64,000 bases of DNA from Planctomycetota bacterium. GTDB lineage: Bacteria; Planctomycetota; Phycisphaerae; Phycisphaerales; UBA1924. Both the position numbers and the translations under genes were made by a program. This document shows, one piece after another, positions 1 to 8,128 of the stretch (its first letter is position 1; every line of letters starts with the position of its first letter). Under the pieces are notes generated by a model, which ran no database searches, was not told where the DNA came from, and saw only the letters and a list, made by a program, of their open reading frames with translations. Where the stretch lies: assembly GCA_018242625.1 (NCBI GenBank), contig JAFEBO010000003.1, forward strand, positions 124,001 through 188,000. The letters are read 5' to 3'.

Positions 1-187
1 ATTGCTGTCACAACACTGTCACTCGGAAAGTATACCCCGACACCTTTTTAGACGAGCAACTAAATGTCAAAGAATTTGTCAAAATTGACACTTGACGTGA
101 CGTCAATATGTGATTACTCTGGTTTTCGTGTTCCGGGAATGTGTTCCGTAACACACCCATAGGGCTCGAGATACAGGAGAGAGAGAG
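1..187 (+). promoter_or_regulatory. promoter/operator region of the first surface-protein gene
   Basis: No gene is visible here. The stretch is AT-rich compared with its surroundings. TGTCA occurs at 6-10, 17-21, 65-69 and 77-81, and its reverse complement TGACA at 86-90, giving a near-perfect inverted pair TGTCAA-AA-TTGACA at 77-90. A palindrome TGACGTCA lies at 98-105. TTGACA (85-90) and TTGACG (92-97) could be -35 boxes; TACTCT at 115-120 is 17 bases from the second but is a weak -10. A clear ribosome binding site AGGAG (175-179) sits 8 bases before the ATG at 188. The half-site array suggests binding of a dimeric regulator; that is inference. Confidence 0.5.
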
Positions 188-835
188 ATGAGCAAGACCA
201 CCGTTTCAGCCTTGGCGCTGCTGGCCGCAGCCGGGCTCGGCTCCAGCGCGAATGCGGCGTTCACCATGACGCAGCAGTCCGCACCCGCCCCGACCTACAG
301 CACGGTCCTGAACTTTGACGCGCCCGGCTCGCCTACGGGCACCGTCGCGTCCAACTCGTGGCTGAGCCTGGGCGTCGAATCGCTCTTCAGCGGCGTCGAC
401 AGCAGCTCGATCGACATCGTGCCCGTGAGCTCGAATCCGGGGTTTGGCTGGCTTGGTTCGGGCAACACTGCGGTGGGCCCGTTCGGCGTGTACATGAAGT
501 TCACCGGCCAGGTCTCCTCGCTTTCGGCCCAGTACTGGGACGATTCGGGCCCCGGATCGTTCTTTGGCGGCGGCGCGGGTGTCATTCTCTACAAGAACGG
601 CGTGCAGGTTGACTTCCTGTCGATTCTGAGCCCCGCGTACAGCCCGACGGGCAAGTCCTGGATCAACATCGTCGGCAGCGGCGGCTCGACCTTTGACGAG
701 GTTGATTTCGTCGGTTTCGGCTTCTCGCCCACGGCGTACGTGGACAACATCTCGTGGAACTCTGTGCCGGCTCCGTCTGCTGCCGCACTGCTCGCGCTGA
801 GCGGGCTGGTTGCGGGTCGCCGTCGGCGCGCCTGA
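188..835 (+). CDS. exported protein with PEP-CTERM-like C-terminal sorting tail
   Basis: A 215-residue protein of unknown function. Residues 1-23 form a signal peptide ending in SSANA before AFTM. The body is rich in Gly, Ser and aromatic residues and looks like an all-beta extracellular domain. The C-terminus has the tripartite sorting-tail layout: a VPAPS motif, a hydrophobic stretch and a terminal GRRRRA. In planctomycetes such tails (usually VPEP) are taken to direct sorting by an exosortase-type enzyme; here the usual Glu is Ala. The start is fixed by AGGAG 8 bases upstream. It is followed 80 bases later by a dockerin protein, so this is the first gene of a surface-protein island. Confidence 0.8.
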   Translation: MSKTTVSALALLAAAGLGSSANAAFTMTQQSAPAPTYSTVLNFDAPGSPTGTVASNSWLSLGVESLFSGVDSSSIDIVPVSSNPGFGWLGSGNTAVGPFGVYMKFTGQVSSLSAQYWDDSGPGSFFGGGAGVILYKNGVQVDFLSILSPAYSPTGKSWINIVGSGGSTFDEVDFVGFGFSPTAYVDNISWNSVPAPSAAALLALSGLVAGRRRRA

Positions 836-915
836 ATCTTTTCCCCCTCCCGGAGCGCATCGCCTAAACGCAATGCGCTTCATTCAAACTCCTCACCCAG
901 CACGGAATCCCCACC

Positions 916-2223
916 ATGAATCGCAGCCTGCTTCTCGCATCGGGCCTGGCTTTGGTCGCCGGCACGCTCTCCACACACGCGGCGCCCTGGATTGAGATGA
1001 TCGACCCGGGGTACTACGTGACCGATCTCTCCTTCGACGGATCGGTGGCGGCGGGCAACATTGTCGGCGACGGCACGTACGAAACGTTTCGCTGGACGGC
1101 GTTGAGCGGGCCCGTGGCGCTGGGACAGGCATCGGTGCCGACGATCGGCGTGGGCGGCGGATCGCCGGACATTTCATACAACGGCACTCGCGTCTCGGCC
1201 TCGATCCTGAGCAGCGACTGGATGCTCACTCTTGGGTGCTGGGACGTTCAGAGCGGGTGGACGGAAGCGTTTCCCCCGGCGCCTCCGTTCGTCACGGTAG
1301 TTGATCAGGCGTACGGATCGGCCTGGGGAATTTCGGGCGACGGCAAGCAGGTGGTGGGTTACTACTACTTCAATACCGGGGCTTCTCCCCGGGTGCAGAC
1401 CTGCTCATGGAGTCCGGACACCGGGGCGATCATCGATCACCAGACTTCGCGCGGTCGTGCCAATGCCGCCAGCTACGACGGCAGTGTGGTGGTAGGCTGG
1501 GAAGATTCGGGCCTTGGACCGTGGATCCCGACGGCCTGGCGCGGTGCGGTGAAGTATCCGCTGACGAGCTACGGGCTCGGGTCGACGCAGGCCGCGGCGG
1601 TGAATGCCGATGGCTCGGTGATTGTCGGAAACGGTCCGGACGAGTACGGCGTGATGCGTGCGGCGACGATCTGGCGCTGGAACGGCGTTTCGTACGACAC
1701 GGAGGTCGTGGGATATCTCCCGGACACAGTGTTTGCATCGGGGAGCGCAACTTTTACGAGCGTTTCGGACGACGGATCGGTCGCGGTCGGGTTCAACTTC
1801 TGGTCGCTCAATCCGGGCGCGGGCGGCGCGGCCATTTACTGGTCGGAGGCGACGGGACTGATCAGCGGCGAGGAGTATCTGTCGATGCTCGGCCTGACCG
1901 TTCCGGACAACATCTACCTGCTTGACTTCGAGAGCGTTTCTCCGGATGGCTCGACGATTGCGGCCGCCGGCATGAGAACGGATATCGGCGTGTACCAGTC
2001 TTTCCTGATCCACCTGAATTCTCCGTGTGCCGCCGACCTCAATCACGACGGGATCGTCGATGATTCGGACTTCGTTCTCTTTGCGGACGCGTACAACCTT
2101 CTGGATTGCCAGGACCCCGCGATGGCCTCGTACTGCGCGGCGGACCTGAACCGTGACGGGGTTGTCGACGATGCCGACTTTGTGATGTTCGCGGACGCGT
2201 ACAACGCGCTGCTGTGTCCATAA
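916..2223 (+). CDS. exported HAF-repeat-like protein with GC-type dockerin tail
   Basis: A 435-residue exported protein. Residues 1-22 are a signal peptide (cleavage near THA-APW). The body carries repeated motifs of the type DGSVVVGW, DGSVIVGN and DGSVAVGF next to aromatic blades such as TFRWT and IWRWN, resembling the HAF extracellular repeat and suggesting a beta-propeller. From about residue 371 there are two calcium-loop repeats (DLNHDGIVDDSDF and DLNRDGVVDDADF) separated by a Cys-containing linker and ending in LLCP. Dockerin-like loops bind calcium and normally dock to a cohesin; no cohesin is present in this window. The next gene is a clear tandem paralogue. Confidence 0.8.
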   Translation: MNRSLLLASGLALVAGTLSTHAAPWIEMIDPGYYVTDLSFDGSVAAGNIVGDGTYETFRWTALSGPVALGQASVPTIGVGGGSPDISYNGTRVSASILSSDWMLTLGCWDVQSGWTEAFPPAPPFVTVVDQAYGSAWGISGDGKQVVGYYYFNTGASPRVQTCSWSPDTGAIIDHQTSRGRANAASYDGSVVVGWEDSGLGPWIPTAWRGAVKYPLTSYGLGSTQAAAVNADGSVIVGNGPDEYGVMRAATIWRWNGVSYDTEVVGYLPDTVFASGSATFTSVSDDGSVAVGFNFWSLNPGAGGAAIYWSEATGLISGEEYLSMLGLTVPDNIYLLDFESVSPDGSTIAAAGMRTDIGVYQSFLIHLNSPCAADLNHDGIVDDSDFVLFADAYNLLDCQDPAMASYCAADLNRDGVVDDADFVMFADAYNALLCP

Positions 2224-2293
2224 CACCTGTTCTCTCGCTCACTGGATTCGTGCGGGGCACGTTTCATCGGCTGCAATTGAAAGGATGTCAAAG

Positions 2294-3577
2294 ATGCGGA
2301 AGCTGTCACTCTGTCTCAGCGCAGTGTTTGCCCCGGTTTCGCTGGGTGCGCCGAGCGTCGAATACGTTGAACCTGGTTATCTCGTGTCGAGCCTGTCGTA
2401 CGACGGGACGGCGGCTGCGGGGAACTCGGTTGGAGACTACTCCTACGAGACGTTCCGCTGGACGCGGGCGGGCGGCGTGGAGCGGCTCGGCCTGGCCACA
2501 TTCCCGGTGATCAGCCGCGCCGCGGGCACGCCGAACATTTCGTACAGCGGAAATCAGGTCTCTGCGAGCATCCTGAGCTCGGACTACCAGCTCACGCAAG
2601 GGCTCTGGGATCTGAATTCGGGCTGGACTGAGTGCATGCCGCCGGTGGCACCCGGCGGAGCGCTTGTGGACGACGGGTACGGTTCGGCCTGGGGCCTCTC
2701 GGGCAACGGCCAGGTCGTGACGGGGTTCTTCTGGTCGGAGAACTACCGGGCGCAGGCTTCGGCGTGGAGCGCCACCACGGGAATCGTGGCGCTGGGCCAG
2801 CAGGAGGGCCGGAGCGCCCGCGCCAACGCCGCCAGCTATGACGGCTCGGTCGTGTGCGGCTGGGAAGAGAACGAGTTCGGCTCGTGGATGCCTCACGTGT
2901 GGCGGGGTGGCGTGAACATCACTCTTGACGAGCGGGACGGCGGCGTAAACGAAGGGCAGTATGTATCGGGCGACGGCTCGCTGGTCACGGGAAGCACGTG
3001 GAATGAAGACGAGCTGATCAACGTCGCGACGATCTGGCGCTGGAACGGCGCTGGTTACGACACGGAGCAGGTGGGCGCCCTTTGGGGCACGCCCGCGTAC
3101 GAGGGCAGCGCGGCCTTGCTGGGCATATCGAACGACGGATCGATGGCCGCGGGCGTGAACAATTACTCGTGGGGCAACGGCGAGGCGATCGTCTGGACGC
3201 CCGCGCACGGACTTCAGACGCTGCCCGATTTCCTTGCGGGATACTCGATCGAACTCGATCCCATCTTTTTCGCTCTGGATTGCTCCGCGGTGTCCGCGGA
3301 CGGATCGACCCTTGCGGTCACGTGCCTGAACCAGGAAACCTTCGAGTATGTTACGGCGATCGTGCGGCTCCGTGAACCCTGCCCGGCCGACCTGAACGGG
3401 GACGGCGTGGTGGATGATTCGGACTTCGTGATGTTCGCCGATCAGTACGCGTATCTCGACTGCGCCGACCCGGCGATGCCCGGCTACTGCCGCGCCGATC
3501 TCAACGGCGACGGGATTGTGGATGACTCGGACTTTGTGCTGTTCGCGCAGGCGTACGAGCAGCTTGTGTGCCCGTGA
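2294..3577 (+). CDS. exported HAF-repeat-like protein with GC-type dockerin tail (tandem paralogue)
   Basis: A 427-residue paralogue of the preceding gene: the same order of motifs (SYDGTAAAGNSVGDYSYETF, then NISYSGNQVSASILSSDY, then YGSAWGLSG, then TIWRWNGAGYDTE) and the same double dockerin tail from about residue 363, ending in LVCP. I prefer the ATG at 2294 over the one at 2285, because AAGG at 2281-2284 is then correctly spaced and the protein begins with a compact signal peptide, MRKLSLCLSAVFAPVSLG. Function is unknown; the fold is probably a propeller displayed outside the cell. Gene duplication is the simplest explanation for the pair. Confidence 0.8.
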   Translation: MRKLSLCLSAVFAPVSLGAPSVEYVEPGYLVSSLSYDGTAAAGNSVGDYSYETFRWTRAGGVERLGLATFPVISRAAGTPNISYSGNQVSASILSSDYQLTQGLWDLNSGWTECMPPVAPGGALVDDGYGSAWGLSGNGQVVTGFFWSENYRAQASAWSATTGIVALGQQEGRSARANAASYDGSVVCGWEENEFGSWMPHVWRGGVNITLDERDGGVNEGQYVSGDGSLVTGSTWNEDELINVATIWRWNGAGYDTEQVGALWGTPAYEGSAALLGISNDGSMAAGVNNYSWGNGEAIVWTPAHGLQTLPDFLAGYSIELDPIFFALDCSAVSADGSTLAVTCLNQETFEYVTAIVRLREPCPADLNGDGVVDDSDFVMFADQYAYLDCADPAMPGYCRADLNGDGIVDDSDFVLFAQAYEQLVCP

Positions 3578-3586
3578 TGAGTTTCC

Positions 3587-3610
3587 CCCGCGGGCCCGAC
3601 CGCCCGCGGG
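3587..3610 (+). terminator. GC-rich hairpin between surface-protein genes
   Basis: Two copies of CCCGCGGG (3587-3594 and 3603-3610) enclose an 8-base loop just after the stop at 3577. There is no T-run, so it may be a weak attenuator or an mRNA-stabilising structure rather than a true terminator. Confidence 0.35.
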
Positions 3611-3638
3611 CTTCTCGGAGTTTCTAAGGAGAATGAAG

Positions 3639-4280
3639 ATGAGACAGTTTCTGACCTGTGCGGCGTTGGCTACGTGCCTTGCCGCGACCGCCGGCGCCGC
3701 CACCGTTTCCGTGGATATCTACGGCGAAATCGAGTACAACCAGATCCGCAACGGCCTGCTCAACAAGGTTGATGTTCCTGCCGGCTCGGCGGTGCACATC
3801 CACTTCCTGCTGGATTCTGATGTGTACACCGACGACGGGACGTATCCGACGCGCGGATACGCGATCGATCAGTCATCGTTCGCGGCGACGTACGGCTCGG
3901 TGACGGTCGGCATCGAGAGCCCGTATCCCTACACCCCCTACTTCGTCCTTCGGAACAACGATCCGATGGTCGACGGCTTTTTCCTTTCCAACGGCACCAC
4001 GTGGCCGACGCCGATCACGACAAGCGAGCCCGGCATTTTCGGCCAGCTGGGTGTCACGTTCGAGACGTCTTACGACATGAACATGCTCCCCTCGCTCGAC
4101 ATCTTGGACGCGCTGGGAACCTGGGACTACAACGGCCTGAGCTCGCTGTATTTCTCCACGGACGATGGCGGGTTCGATGCCATGGGGCTGTACTTCGATC
4201 ACATGACGATCGCGACGGTTCCCTCGCCGGCGGGCCTTGCAATTTTCGTTCCGATGGTGATGGGCCGCCGTCGGCGCTGA
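3639..4280 (+). CDS. exported protein with PEP-CTERM-like sorting tail
   Basis: A 213-residue exported protein of unknown function. AAGGAG at 3626-3631 lies 7 bases before the ATG at 3639 and selects this start over longer readings that run into the previous gene. The signal peptide is MRQFLTCAALATCLAATAGA. The body is a beta-rich domain of about 170 residues with many Tyr, Asp and Thr (YTDDGTYPTRGYAIDQ). The C-terminus has VPSP, a hydrophobic stretch (AGLAIFVPMVM) and GRRRR, a short version of the tail seen on the first gene of the window. A strong bidirectional hairpin follows. Confidence 0.75.
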   Translation: MRQFLTCAALATCLAATAGAATVSVDIYGEIEYNQIRNGLLNKVDVPAGSAVHIHFLLDSDVYTDDGTYPTRGYAIDQSSFAATYGSVTVGIESPYPYTPYFVLRNNDPMVDGFFLSNGTTWPTPITTSEPGIFGQLGVTFETSYDMNMLPSLDILDALGTWDYNGLSSLYFSTDDGGFDAMGLYFDHMTIATVPSPAGLAIFVPMVMGRRRR

Positions 4281-4304
4281 TCATTCACGAAACAGTGATT
4301 TTCC

Positions 4305-4340
4305 CGGCCGCTCTTCCCTGTGGAGAGCGGCCGTTTTATT
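4305..4340. terminator. bidirectional rho-independent terminator
   Basis: A perfect 10-bp stem (CGGCCGCTCT at 4305-4314 with AGAGCGGCCG at 4324-4333), a 9-base loop and then TTTTATTT. It lies between convergent genes and overlaps the stop codon of the minus-strand gene, so it can serve both. Confidence 0.8.
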
Positions 4341-5076
4341 TGCCCATCTGCATCTCGGCGGCGCGCAGAGGCTCGCTCGAGATCTGGATGATTCCGGCGA
4401 AGGGACGATCCATCTCCAGCACGAGGAAAATCGCGGCGGAAACCGAAAGCGCCGATGCCATAAGGGCGGCAACCACGGTGAGATTGGGCGGCGCGAAAAG
4501 GCCGAAGCTCGTGAACACAGCGGACAGCCAGAAGACCATCACGATGAGCAGCGGCGTTGCGATCGAAGTTGCGCCCTGGGAGTAGAGGAGGAGCCGTGTC
4601 CGAGCCAGGGCTGCGAGGGCGGACTGCGCCTCCGCAATCGAGGCTTTCTGTCCGTCGCTGGCGGGGGAGAGCGCATGAATCTGGTCGTAGAGCTGCTCAC
4701 CGGGACGCGGGCCTTCGAAAATCTGCCCGCCGCCCCAAAGCTGCGAAATGGCCTCGCCGATCGCGTGCTTGAGCGTGGTCCGCGCTTCCTGCGCCGAAGG
4801 GCCGATATGGTGCAGTACGCGATCGAGCAGGATCGCATTGGCCGCCAGTTCCATCACTTCGCTTCGCTTGACGTCGTAGGAGGCCTTGGCGGAGCCCACG
4901 AGCAGGCCGAGAACAAGCGCCCCCATCGTTCCCATGAGGCCGGCGCTCAGCTTCACGGTGTCTTTGGATTCGTTCGAGAGGTGGTGGCCGGGGAGCAACT
5001 TGCGGAGCGTGAGCCCGAACAGTGCGCCGCCGAAGATGCACGCAAAGACAATCAGACTGAGTGAGAGGGATGACAC
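4336..5076 (-). CDS. DUF4239-like integral membrane protein
   Basis: A 246-residue membrane protein resembling the DUF4239 (bestrophin-like) family. It has an N-terminal membrane segment, a second one near LMGTMGALVLGLLVGSA, a helical loop of about 100 residues, and a closing pair of membrane segments with the family-like run FGLFAPPNLTVVAALMASAL followed by EMDRPFAGIIQIS. I chose the GTG at 5076 because GGAG sits 8 bases upstream and the first membrane segment starts immediately; longer readings overlap the next gene upstream. Molecular function is not established; a channel-like role is only a family-level guess. Confidence 0.75.
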   Translation of the reverse strand: MSSLSLSLIVFACIFGGALFGLTLRKLLPGHHLSNESKDTVKLSAGLMGTMGALVLGLLVGSAKASYDVKRSEVMELAANAILLDRVLHHIGPSAQEARTTLKHAIGEAISQLWGGGQIFEGPRPGEQLYDQIHALSPASDGQKASIAEAQSALAALARTRLLLYSQGATSIATPLLIVMVFWLSAVFTSFGLFAPPNLTVVAALMASALSVSAAIFLVLEMDRPFAGIIQISSEPLRAAEMQMGK

Positions 5077-5119
5077 GTTGAATGCTCCAGGATTTCCATC
5101 CTCCGAGACCACACGGGTT

Positions 5120-5845
5120 TCACTCGGAGTCTTCCTCGCTCTCTCCGATGGGGATTTCAATGCCCAGCACGGGGAGACGCGTGGACTGCCGGATGGGGTT
5201 ATAGCTTCTGAATATCGCGGCCGCAAAGGCGAAAGTCGCGAGGACCAGAATGACCGCCGCCACAGGTCGGGATGAGCGGATGGGCTGGGCCGAACCTTCC
5301 GGTCCCAGGTCGGGCTTCAAGCCAGTAATCATCGAAAGGGCGATGAACTCCCTGTGCCGGATCGTGTGCAGCACGACTCCCAGGACATGCGTGACGATCA
5401 CCGCGATCATCGCGTACGCCAGCATCTCGTGCACATCTTTCAGTCGCCTGTTCCCGGAGCCCACCAGCAGCCCGGTCACGACCTGGGCGACTGTGAGGGC
5501 GATCATGGCCAGGATGGCGTATGCCGAAGCGGGATTGTGGGCCTGGTGGCGTGTGTCCTTCCAGGTCAGCGCCGATTTCAGATATTGAAAGACAGCCATC
5601 GGCGAGTAGAGGAATGCCCCGAGCTTCGCATGCCTGGTCCCCGCAAAGGCCCACGCGATGCGCAGCGCCACCACGAACGCGAGGACCAGACCCACAAGGG
5701 AGTGATAAGGAAACCACCGGCTGGAGTGCGAGAACCCCAAGGCGAGAAAGAGAGCGGCGATCCAGCAGGACGCAAATCCAACATGGAAGAGCCGGACGGG
5801 CAGGTCCCAGATGAGAATGCGCGGCTTGTCGGTGGCGTCTTTCAA
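5120..5845 (-). CDS. cytochrome b561 domain protein
   Basis: A 241-residue integral membrane b-type cytochrome of the cytochrome b561 / hydrogenase cytochrome b type. It should carry electrons across the inner membrane between a quinone or soluble partner and a periplasmic donor. The N-terminal signature IWDLPVRLFHV contains His21; His48 (PYHSL), His139 (DVHEML) and His153 (THVLG) are the other likely haem ligands. Four or five membrane helices are visible, including a final one at VAAVILVLATFAFAAAIF. The start is TTG at 5843-5845, preceded by GAGGAG. No partner enzyme is adjacent, so the electron donor is unknown. Confidence 0.85.
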   Translation of the reverse strand: MKDATDKPRILIWDLPVRLFHVGFASCWIAALFLALGFSHSSRWFPYHSLVGLVLAFVVALRIAWAFAGTRHAKLGAFLYSPMAVFQYLKSALTWKDTRHQAHNPASAYAILAMIALTVAQVVTGLLVGSGNRRLKDVHEMLAYAMIAVIVTHVLGVVLHTIRHREFIALSMITGLKPDLGPEGSAQPIRSSRPVAAVILVLATFAFAAAIFRSYNPIRQSTRLPVLGIEIPIGESEEDSE

Positions 5846-5928
5846 ACAACTCCTCTGGCCGAAATCCCGTGACCGCCGAGGCAGATAGGCGGGGAGCGGA
5901 CATCCTACCGACCTGCGATAATTACTGC

Positions 5929-6420
5929 ATGACTACCCGAACGTTCCGGACTTGCATTCTGAAGGACGACAAGACGACGATGACAGCCGTGCCCTTGCCC
6001 TTTGACCCCAAGGAAGTCTTTGGAAAGGTTCGGGCGCCGGTGATCGTCACGATCGGAAAGCACTCCTATCGCTCGACCGTGTGCCTGATGGGCGGAGCGT
6101 GCATGGTGCCGCTGCGGCGGTCGAACAGGGAAGCCGCCGGAGTACGGCCCGGAGAAGCCGTTCGGGTGACTCTGAAACTGGATGAAGCGCCCCGAACGGT
6201 CGAGCCGCCCGCCGATCTCGCGCGGGCGCTGCGCCGGGGGGGAATGCTCCAGGCCTTCCGGGCGATGTCCTTTACCCATCAGCGCGAGCACGCGGAGGCC
6301 GTGGAGGGCGCCAAGAAGCCAGAGACCCGGGAACGCCGCATCAGGCTTTGTGTCGAAAGGGTGCAGGCAATGGCCCCGAAGACGGCAGCGCGGCGGAGCA
6401 AGGCATCGCGAAAGGGCTGA
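5929..6420 (+). CDS. DUF1905 / YdeI-OmdA family protein
   Basis: A 163-residue cytosolic protein. Residues 1-95 match the DUF1905 beta-barrel pattern (PFDPKEVFGKVRAPV, then RSNREAAGVRPGEAVRVTL with the Arg-rich PRTVEPPADLARAL end). The rest is a helical YdeI/OmdA-type segment (FTHQREHAEAVEGAKKPETR) ending in a very basic tail. Family members are implicated in stress or antimicrobial-peptide resistance, but the biochemical role is unclear. I start at ATG 5929 so that the first beta strand of the domain is kept; ATG 5980 would remove it. It is transcribed divergently from the cytochrome gene. Confidence 0.75.
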   Translation: MTTRTFRTCILKDDKTTMTAVPLPFDPKEVFGKVRAPVIVTIGKHSYRSTVCLMGGACMVPLRRSNREAAGVRPGEAVRVTLKLDEAPRTVEPPADLARALRRGGMLQAFRAMSFTHQREHAEAVEGAKKPETRERRIRLCVERVQAMAPKTAARRSKASRKG

Positions 6421-6481
6421 CTTCCGGCCCGATTTGTCGAATTCTGCGATGGCCCCGGTTGCGAACGCCCCCAATAGGGGT

Positions 6482-6540
6482 AATTGCTTCAGGCTGTCCG
6501 GCCGGCCGAGCTTCGGCCGCCTGAGGCTGAGAATTGCTTC
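6482..6540 (+). repeat. hairpin flanked by short direct repeats
   Basis: In the 260-base gap before the next gene, AATTGCTTC occurs at 6482-6490 and again at 6532-6540, and AGGCTG at 6491-6496 and 6524-6529. Between them is a perfect 7-bp hairpin (CGGCCGA at 6503-6509, TCGGCCG at 6513-6519, 3-base loop). There is no T-run. It could be a leader structure or a small repeat element; nothing else is recognisable in the gap. Confidence 0.45.
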
Positions 6541-6680
6541 GTGGTTTCACTTTGGAAGCGGGTTTACTGGCCCGGGCACAGACTGTGTGCATATTTGAAA
6601 AGCCCCTTGCGGATTCCGGTTGTGGACGGTGCGTGGACCGCTGCTCCCTGGATCGAGCGGGGGGGCACCGGAGCCAATCG

Positions 6681-7310
6681 ATGTTCTTCCGCTGCGGATT
6701 CGTTGGGGCGATGGCACTGACCACCTTCGCTCAGGGCAACATACTGGTCAACGGTGACTTTGAAAACATGCCCAACTTCGGAGCGGGGATAAACCGCGAT
6801 CCGGGCTACACGCTTCTCACGGGAACGGATATCCCCAACTGGACCATCGTCGACGGATACGGTGCAACGGTTCACAATACAGTGCTCTACCCGACTATCT
6901 CGGGCAATTTTTCGATCAACACGGACGGCGAAGGCTACAACGGGCACAACATCAACATGTACCAGGACTTCGCCACCTCGGCGAACCAGGCGTACGAATT
7001 GAAGTTTGACTGGAAGAACTGGTACGAGGCGTCGACCCCACTGCTGCGAATTTCAGTTGAGGACGCTGCGACCAACAGCGTCGTTGTGGAGGGTTATTAC
7101 GGCATTCTCGCGGGCCTTCACAGCGAAACGCTGAACTTTGTCGGCACGGGAGGTGCGTTGCGCGTTCGCATCAGTCACTCTCCCGAATCTGGCTACAACG
7201 ACAATACATTCATCGTCGACAACTTTGCTGTCGAGGCTGTCCCTGCGCCGGGCGCGGCCGGATTGCTGTCGTTGGGAGCTCTCGCGGCGGGTCGGCGTCG
7301 GAGGCGCTGA
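6681..7310 (+). CDS. exported protein with PEP-CTERM-like sorting tail (carbohydrate-binding-like fold)
   Basis: A 209-residue exported protein. The mature part opens with NILVNGDFENMP, the typical opening of DUF642 or CBM-like jelly-roll domains, and closes with DNTFIVDNFAVEAV, also typical of that fold. The C-terminus has VPAPG, a hydrophobic helix and GRRRRR. ATG 6681 is chosen because GGAG at 6670-6673 is 7 bases upstream and it opens a short signal peptide (MFFRCGFVGAMALTTFAQG). Function is likely binding of a sugar or matrix polymer at the cell surface, by fold only. Confidence 0.7.
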   Translation: MFFRCGFVGAMALTTFAQGNILVNGDFENMPNFGAGINRDPGYTLLTGTDIPNWTIVDGYGATVHNTVLYPTISGNFSINTDGEGYNGHNINMYQDFATSANQAYELKFDWKNWYEASTPLLRISVEDAATNSVVVEGYYGILAGLHSETLNFVGTGGALRVRISHSPESGYNDNTFIVDNFAVEAVPAPGAAGLLSLGALAAGRRRRR

Positions 7311-7311
7311 T

Positions 7312-7806
7312 TCAGGCTCTTTCCTCGCCGCACTCGGGGCACTGGCGCATCTGGTCGTCGAGCATGTAGCCGCACGTTCGGCACGCCTTTGGATCGGGCG
7401 GCACGCCGACACTTCGCAATGGCATCGTGGCGAAGCAGGTCGCCAGTGCGATCGCGCCCGAAATCAGGGTCGCGACGACGGTGATGGGATGCAGGCGGAC
7501 AGGGAAATAGCCGGTGGACGGAGGTAATGAGCTGGGCCCTGACAGGGCGATGCGAACGAGGACAGCTCCGCACAAGGCCAGCAGCACCCCCGGCAAGACG
7601 AGCGCGGGGCGTGGGTAGAATGCCGCGGTGAGAACGAAGAGGATCGGCAGGACGACGTTGACGAGAATCACGATGGCGGCGGCGGGCGGCAGGTTCCAGC
7701 GCACGAGCTGGCCGCGGAGGATCCCATCCAAGGCTCCGGGAAGGATGCCGGCGAGGGCGTAACCGCCCAATGCCAGGGGCCAAGACCGAGGCGGGACATA
7801 CCGCAT
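7312..7806 (-). CDS. multi-pass membrane protein with C-terminal zinc ribbon
   Basis: A 164-residue protein with about four predicted membrane helices (for example VILVNVVLPILFVLTAAFY and ITVVATLISGAIALATCFA) followed by a cytosolic zinc ribbon: Cys142-x2-Cys145 ... Cys156-x2-Cys159 (CRTCGY ... CPECG). This architecture is frequent among uncharacterised planctomycete proteins. The start at 7806 avoids overlap with the divergent gene; a longer reading to 7842 exists. It converges with the preceding sorting-tail gene, one base between the two stops. No function can be assigned. Confidence 0.65.
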   Translation of the reverse strand: MRYVPPRSWPLALGGYALAGILPGALDGILRGQLVRWNLPPAAAIVILVNVVLPILFVLTAAFYPRPALVLPGVLLALCGAVLVRIALSGPSSLPPSTGYFPVRLHPITVVATLISGAIALATCFATMPLRSVGVPPDPKACRTCGYMLDDQMRQCPECGEERA

Positions 7807-7858
7807 GAACGAGAGTACGCGCTCGCCCGCCGCTCCCCGCAATTCCTACACTCCGGCC

Positions 7859-8119
7859 ATGCTTGCGGCTCCTCAGCGTTTTCAACCCGGACAGCGGCTG
7901 CGTGTCACGCAGCAGATTCCACGCCAGTCGTTCGGCGGCGGCACGGCCACAACGACGATCGAGGGCGAGTTGCTCCGCTATTACCAGAGCAAGACGGGCT
8001 CTTGGTTTGCGCACTCCAAGGACGACAAGCTGTGGCTGGAGCGACTCGAGATCCGCAAGGACAACGGCGAGATCGTCACGATCAATCTCGATCAATACTC
8101 GCACATCGACGTGATTTGA
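7859..8119 (+). CDS. small conserved-looking hypothetical protein
   Basis: An 86-residue soluble protein I do not recognise. It reads as a small beta-barrel: RFQPGQRLRVTQQIPR, TTIEGELLRYYQSKTGSWFAH, DDKLWLERLEIRKDNGEIV, ending DQYSHIDVI. The alternation of strands and the GELLRYYQSKTGSW motif look like a structured domain rather than a chance ORF. ATG 7859 is preferred; an in-frame ATG at 7805 would overlap the divergent gene's start. No signal peptide. Confidence 0.6.
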   Translation: MLAAPQRFQPGQRLRVTQQIPRQSFGGGTATTTIEGELLRYYQSKTGSWFAHSKDDKLWLERLEIRKDNGEIVTINLDQYSHIDVI

Positions 8120-8128
8120 TGGCCCTCG

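Noticed and set aside
176..187. GAGAGAGAGAG run as a phase-variation repeat
   Set aside because: Only five or six dinucleotide units, and it overlaps the ribosome binding site; variation cannot be claimed from one sequence.
2261..2276. TTCATCGGCTGCAATT before the second dockerin gene, nearly repeated at 33282 before another dockerin gene (TTCATCGCTGCAATT)
   Set aside because: One-base indel and different distances to the starts; with only two copies, chance cannot be excluded.
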